In this document: one piece after another, positions 61,283-64,000 of the stretch
Numbering within the stretch: position 1 is the stretch's first letter
Layout of the letters: every line of letters begins with the position of its first letter
From: Arcobacteraceae bacterium
GTDB taxonomy: Bacteria > Campylobacterota > Campylobacteria > Campylobacterales > Arcobacteraceae
Reading direction: 5' to 3'
Length of the DNA stretch: 64,000 nucleotides
NCBI GenBank assembly: GCA_023138835.1
Contig: JAGLOP010000010.1
Span: 1-64,000, forward strand
Program-made: the position numbers and the translations under genes
Notes under the pieces: model-generated
The model's input: the letters and a program-made list of their open reading frames with translations, nothing else
What the model was told of the DNA's origin: nothing
Databases searched by the model: none

Positions 61283-61840
61283 ATGATAGTCGGGATTGAG
61301 GGTAAAGTTGTTCATAAAGAACCAACACATTTACATATAAATGTTAATGGAATTATATATCAAGTATTTGTGTCTTTAAATTGCAGCGGTATTATAAATA
61401 CCGCTGATGTTAAGCTTTTTACTACATATATAGTAAAAGAGGAAAGCCAGAGTTTGTATGGTTTTGTCGATATAAATGAGAAAAAACTTTTTGATACAGT
61501 TATTAAAATAAATGGTGTAGGACCTAAAGTAGCACTTGCGATATGTAGTACATTTACACCAACTTCTTTTGCTCAAGTAGTAAGTAATAAAGATGTATCA
61601 ACATTAAAAAGGGTTCCAGGTATTGGTCCAAAAGGGGCAAGCCGAATTCTTGTGGAACTTAGTGGTTTTGTTGTTGATGGAAATGGTGATGAGATACAAG
61701 GTGCAAGTGTGAGTGAAGCTGTTCAGGCATTGGAATCATTAGGATTTAAAAAAGATCAAATCAATAAAGCGTTGGCTAAGTGTACGGCAACAAATACATC
61801 TGACCTTGTAAAACAAGCATTAAAAGGATTACAGCGATGA
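61283..61840 (+). CDS. ruvA: Holliday junction branch migration protein RuvA
   Basis: A 185-residue RuvA. The N-terminal OB fold opens [14 protein letters not shown]; two helix-hairpin-helix motifs follow ([37 protein letters not shown]); the C-terminal domain ([18 protein letters not shown]) contacts RuvB. The protein binds four-way junctions. It overlaps ddl by four bases. Confidence 0.95.
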   Translation: MIVGIEGKVVHKEPTHLHINVNGIIYQVFVSLNCSGIINTADVKLFTTYIVKEESQSLYGFVDINEKKLFDTVIKINGVGPKVALAICSTFTPTSFAQVVSNKDVSTLKRVPGIGPKGASRILVELSGFVVDGNGDEIQGASVSEAVQALESLGFKKDQINKALAKCTATNTSDLVKQALKGLQR

Positions 61841-62874
61841 GCATAGCAGTTATATTCGGGTCTAATAGTTTTGAACATGAGATAAGTATAGTTAGTGCTA
61901 TTGCAATGAAAGATGTGATCAAAAACGATTTAATTTATATTTTTATTGATAAGCATAGAAATTTTTATCATATTCCGGTATCAATGATAAAATCAACACT
62001 TTTCAGCAGTGGTAAATATAAAAAATGTGATAAATTAGAATTGCACCAAGGCGGTTTTTATAAAAAAGGTATGTTTGGAGCTAAAAAATTAGATTTTGAA
62101 TATGTGCTTAATTTAGTTCATGGCGGTGATGGTGAAGACGGTGTTATTGCCTCTTTATTTGATTTTTTTGCTGTGCCGTTTGTGGGTCCTAGAATAGAAG
62201 CCAGTGTTATTAGTTGTAATAAATATTTAACAAAATCTTATGCTAAAAGTTGTGATGTTAAAACTATAGATTTTAGTTTCTTTACTAAAAATGATACTGT
62301 AGTTGTAGAGGAATATCCTGTAATAATTAAGCCTGTAAGACTTGGAAGCAGTATTGGAGTTAGTATTGTAAAAGAACAGTCCCAACTTAACTATGCTCTT
62401 GATATTGCATTTGAATTTGATGATGAAATTATTATTGAACCGTTTATCAGTGGTATTAAAGAATATAATCTTGCCGGTTGTAAATGTAATGGAGAGTTTA
62501 AATTTTCTATAGTAGAAGAACCTGAAAAGCATGAGTTTTTGGATTTTGATAAAAAATATTTAGATTTTACCAGAACAAGTAAAGTAAATAGCGCAGATAT
62601 TGATATGAGCTTGGAATTTGAATTAAAACAAACATTTAAAAAACTTTATAACAATACTTTTGAAGGTGCATTGATAAGATGTGATTTTTTTGTTGTTGAT
62701 GATAGAGTTATTTTAAATGAAATTAATTCTATTCCGGGAAGTATGGCAAATTATTTATTTGATGATTTTGATAGAATATTAGATGAATTAAGTTACTCTC
62801 AACCAAGAAAGAAACTGATTAATATCACTTATGACTATGTTAATAAAATACAAAGCGCCAAAGGGAAAGCCTAG
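61837..62874 (+). CDS. ddl: D-alanine--D-alanine ligase
   Basis: A 345-residue ATP-grasp enzyme making D-Ala-D-Ala for peptidoglycan. The N-terminal [27 protein letters not shown], the ATP-binding [14 protein letters not shown] and the metal-binding [10 protein letters not shown] are typical. Its start overlaps ruvA (ATGA). The hydrolase and murF follow, so D-Ala-D-Ala synthesis and its ligation to the stem peptide are co-expressed. Confidence 0.95.
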   Translation: MSIAVIFGSNSFEHEISIVSAIAMKDVIKNDLIYIFIDKHRNFYHIPVSMIKSTLFSSGKYKKCDKLELHQGGFYKKGMFGAKKLDFEYVLNLVHGGDGEDGVIASLFDFFAVPFVGPRIEASVISCNKYLTKSYAKSCDVKTIDFSFFTKNDTVVVEEYPVIIKPVRLGSSIGVSIVKEQSQLNYALDIAFEFDDEIIIEPFISGIKEYNLAGCKCNGEFKFSIVEEPEKHEFLDFDKKYLDFTRTSKVNSADIDMSLEFELKQTFKKLYNNTFEGALIRCDFFVVDDRVILNEINSIPGSMANYLFDDFDRILDELSYSQPRKKLINITYDYVNKIQSAKGKA

Positions 62875-62883
62875 TTAAAATAT

Positions 62884-63597
62884 ATGGCAGTAAAACAATT
62901 AAACTACAAAAATAAACTTTTTGATATAAGTTATGAAATATTAAATCCAAAGCATAAAGATGTAATTGTCTTTTTACACGGCTGGGGATCAAATAAAGAG
63001 ATAATGAAACAAGCCTTTGGCGGCTATCTAAAAGAGTATAAGCATATTTATATAGATATGCCGGGATTTGGTAAAAGTAATAATAACTATGTTTTAACCA
63101 CGACTGATTATGTAGAAATTATCAAAGAATTTTTAATACAATTAGATACTTCCATTACGGAAAGTGTGGTGGCAGGACATAGTTTCGGCGGAAAAGTAGC
63201 GACACTTTTAAATCCAAAAAAACTGGTACTTTTAAGCAGTGCCGGAATTGTTGAAGAAAAATCGCCAAAGACCTTGTTAACTATTAGAATGGCAAAAATT
63301 TTTAATAGATTTGGTTTGGGAAAAGTGACTAAAATGTTAAGAAGTAAAGATGTTGACCAGATGAGCGAAACTATGTATGAAACTTTTAAAAATGTAGTAG
63401 ATGAAGATTTTAGTCAAAGTTTTGCAAAATATGATGGTGAGGCGTTAATCTTTTGGGGTGATAAAGATACGGCAACAACTTTAAATTCAGGAAAAACTAT
63501 ACATTCACTTATAAAAAACAGTAAGTTTAAAGTTTATGACGGCGATCATTATTTTTTCCTAAAATATGCAAAGGATATAGCAAATGGAATATCTTAA
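62884..63597 (+). CDS. Alpha/beta hydrolase
   Basis: A 237-residue alpha/beta hydrolase: oxyanion motif FLHGWGSNKE, nucleophile elbow AGHSFGGKVA (serine about 97), acid in WGDKDTA, and catalytic histidine in DGDHYFF. It has no signal peptide. In this phylum a hydrolase commonly sits between ddl and murF, but its substrate is unknown. It overlaps the murF start by 14 bases. Confidence 0.85.
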   Translation: MAVKQLNYKNKLFDISYEILNPKHKDVIVFLHGWGSNKEIMKQAFGGYLKEYKHIYIDMPGFGKSNNNYVLTTTDYVEIIKEFLIQLDTSITESVVAGHSFGGKVATLLNPKKLVLLSSAGIVEEKSPKTLLTIRMAKIFNRFGLGKVTKMLRSKDVDQMSETMYETFKNVVDEDFSQSFAKYDGEALIFWGDKDTATTLNSGKTIHSLIKNSKFKVYDGDHYFFLKYAKDIANGIS

Positions 63598-64000
63598 TAT
63601 TTTCACAAATATTGTTTTAATTATGAGTTTAGGTTGGTATTTGATTACAAACCTGCAATGGTATAATTATAATTTAAGTAGAGTTATTTTTAAACATCAT
63701 AAACAACAATGGCATATTATCTATTTTTTATCTCCTATTGTACTTTTTTATTTACTTGACGGATTGTATTTTTATGTTTATTTTTATCTTTTATATTTGA
63801 CAAGTTTTGTAATATGGAATAAAAATCTTGATAAGCCTTTAGTTTTAACTTCCCGTGTGAAGAGATTTTTAATTATTTTACTTTTTACGACATTTATTAT
63901 CGATGGATTATGTTTGTTAAACAGTGAATGTTCTTTTGGAGTTTTTATCCCCTTATTTTTAGCATGGGGAATAACTACAATACTTGAAAAAATATTTTTT
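63584..64000 (+). CDS. murF: MurF (UDP-MurNAc-tripeptide--D-Ala-D-Ala ligase), N-terminal membrane part only
   Basis: Missing from the ORF track because the frame runs off the right edge. ATG 63584 has AAGGA eight bases upstream and overlaps the hydrolase. The visible 139 residues are membrane helices (GWYLITNLQWYNYNLSRVIF; LDKPLVLTSRVKRFLIILLF). Campylobacterota MurF proteins have such an N-terminal membrane domain before the ligase. The ligase itself lies outside the window, so the call rests on this domain and on the ddl context. Confidence 0.75.
   Translation, partial: MEYLNIFTNIVLIMSLGWYLITNLQWYNYNLSRVIFKHHKQQWHIIYFLSPIVLFYLLDGLYFYVYFYLLYLTSFVIWNKNLDKPLVLTSRVKRFLIILLFTTFIIDGLCLLNSECSFGVFIPLFLAWGITTILEKIFF

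Overview
The window is chromosomal DNA from a member of the Campylobacterota (Epsilonproteobacteria), most like Arcobacter sensu lato. That is an inference from gene content: strong A+T bias, three sensor kinases with the AHQWRQPL phospho-acceptor box, an SdhA/B/E-type (MfrABE-like) flavoprotein complex, a GltX2-type glutamyl-tRNA synthetase, a MurF with an N-terminal membrane domain, a carboxyspermidine-type polyamine route and an aminofutalosine (menaquinone) enzyme. I see no insertion sequence, prophage, CRISPR array, rRNA or tRNA gene. The one RNA gene is a one-piece tmRNA. The only stretch over 300 bases without a protein gene (23148-23753) holds that tmRNA.

Layout. 1-9402: a truncated sensor kinase, then polyamine genes (ureohydrolase, carboxynorspermidine decarboxylase and dehydrogenase) interrupted by an opposite-strand sensor kinase / OmpR regulator / TAXI binding-protein module, then bioA. 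9554-10420: two unrecognised small proteins, one with five-residue YDKDG repeats. 10424-23147: a 13-gene minus-strand MSHA-like type IV pilus / type II secretion locus (mshI, J, K-like, secretin L, SPOR/TPR protein, ATPase E, platform G, six prepilins). 23270-29994: tmRNA, then a four-gene signalling operon (PAS kinase, lone receiver, receiver-PilZ, receiver-HD-GYP with a decayed GGDEF), pointing to c-di-GMP control. 30141-34834: ion and membrane genes (nhaA, DUF2062, PsiE, CPA2 antiporter). 34842-38659: minus operon of aminofutalosine deaminase, sppA, ygbA-like, MOSC and SprT-like genes. 38738-43841: diguanylate cyclase, gltX, yggT, fic, and the divergent repair pair ung/nth. 43858-52437: folD-lepB-rpiB-HD operon, HNH-like protein, superoxide reductase, sdhE-sdhB-sdhA. 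52578-56196: AraC regulator and a four-gene secretion-type operon. 56360-64000: thiL-truD, a chemotaxis unit (CheY-like, heme MCP, CheZ-like) and ruvA-ddl-hydrolase-murF.

Most interesting: (1) the operon at 52578-55319, which encodes a Sec-exported, very basic peptide with a double-glycine-like leader, an EF-hand protein, an outer-membrane barrel and a periplasmic FapD-type C39 peptidase, downstream of an AraC regulator and a 12-bp inverted repeat. It looks like an uncharacterised peptide or amyloid export system. (2) Seven genes share a -10 hexamer followed by 5-6 nt and ATG with no Shine-Dalgarno, the signature of leaderless mRNAs; ung and nth do this divergently across 36 bp. (3) Six tandem prepilins, four of one family, sit in the MSHA-like locus, whose ATPase keeps the 24-5-24 MshEN layout but has lost both leading arginines.

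All calls are from reading the sequence. No database search was run.
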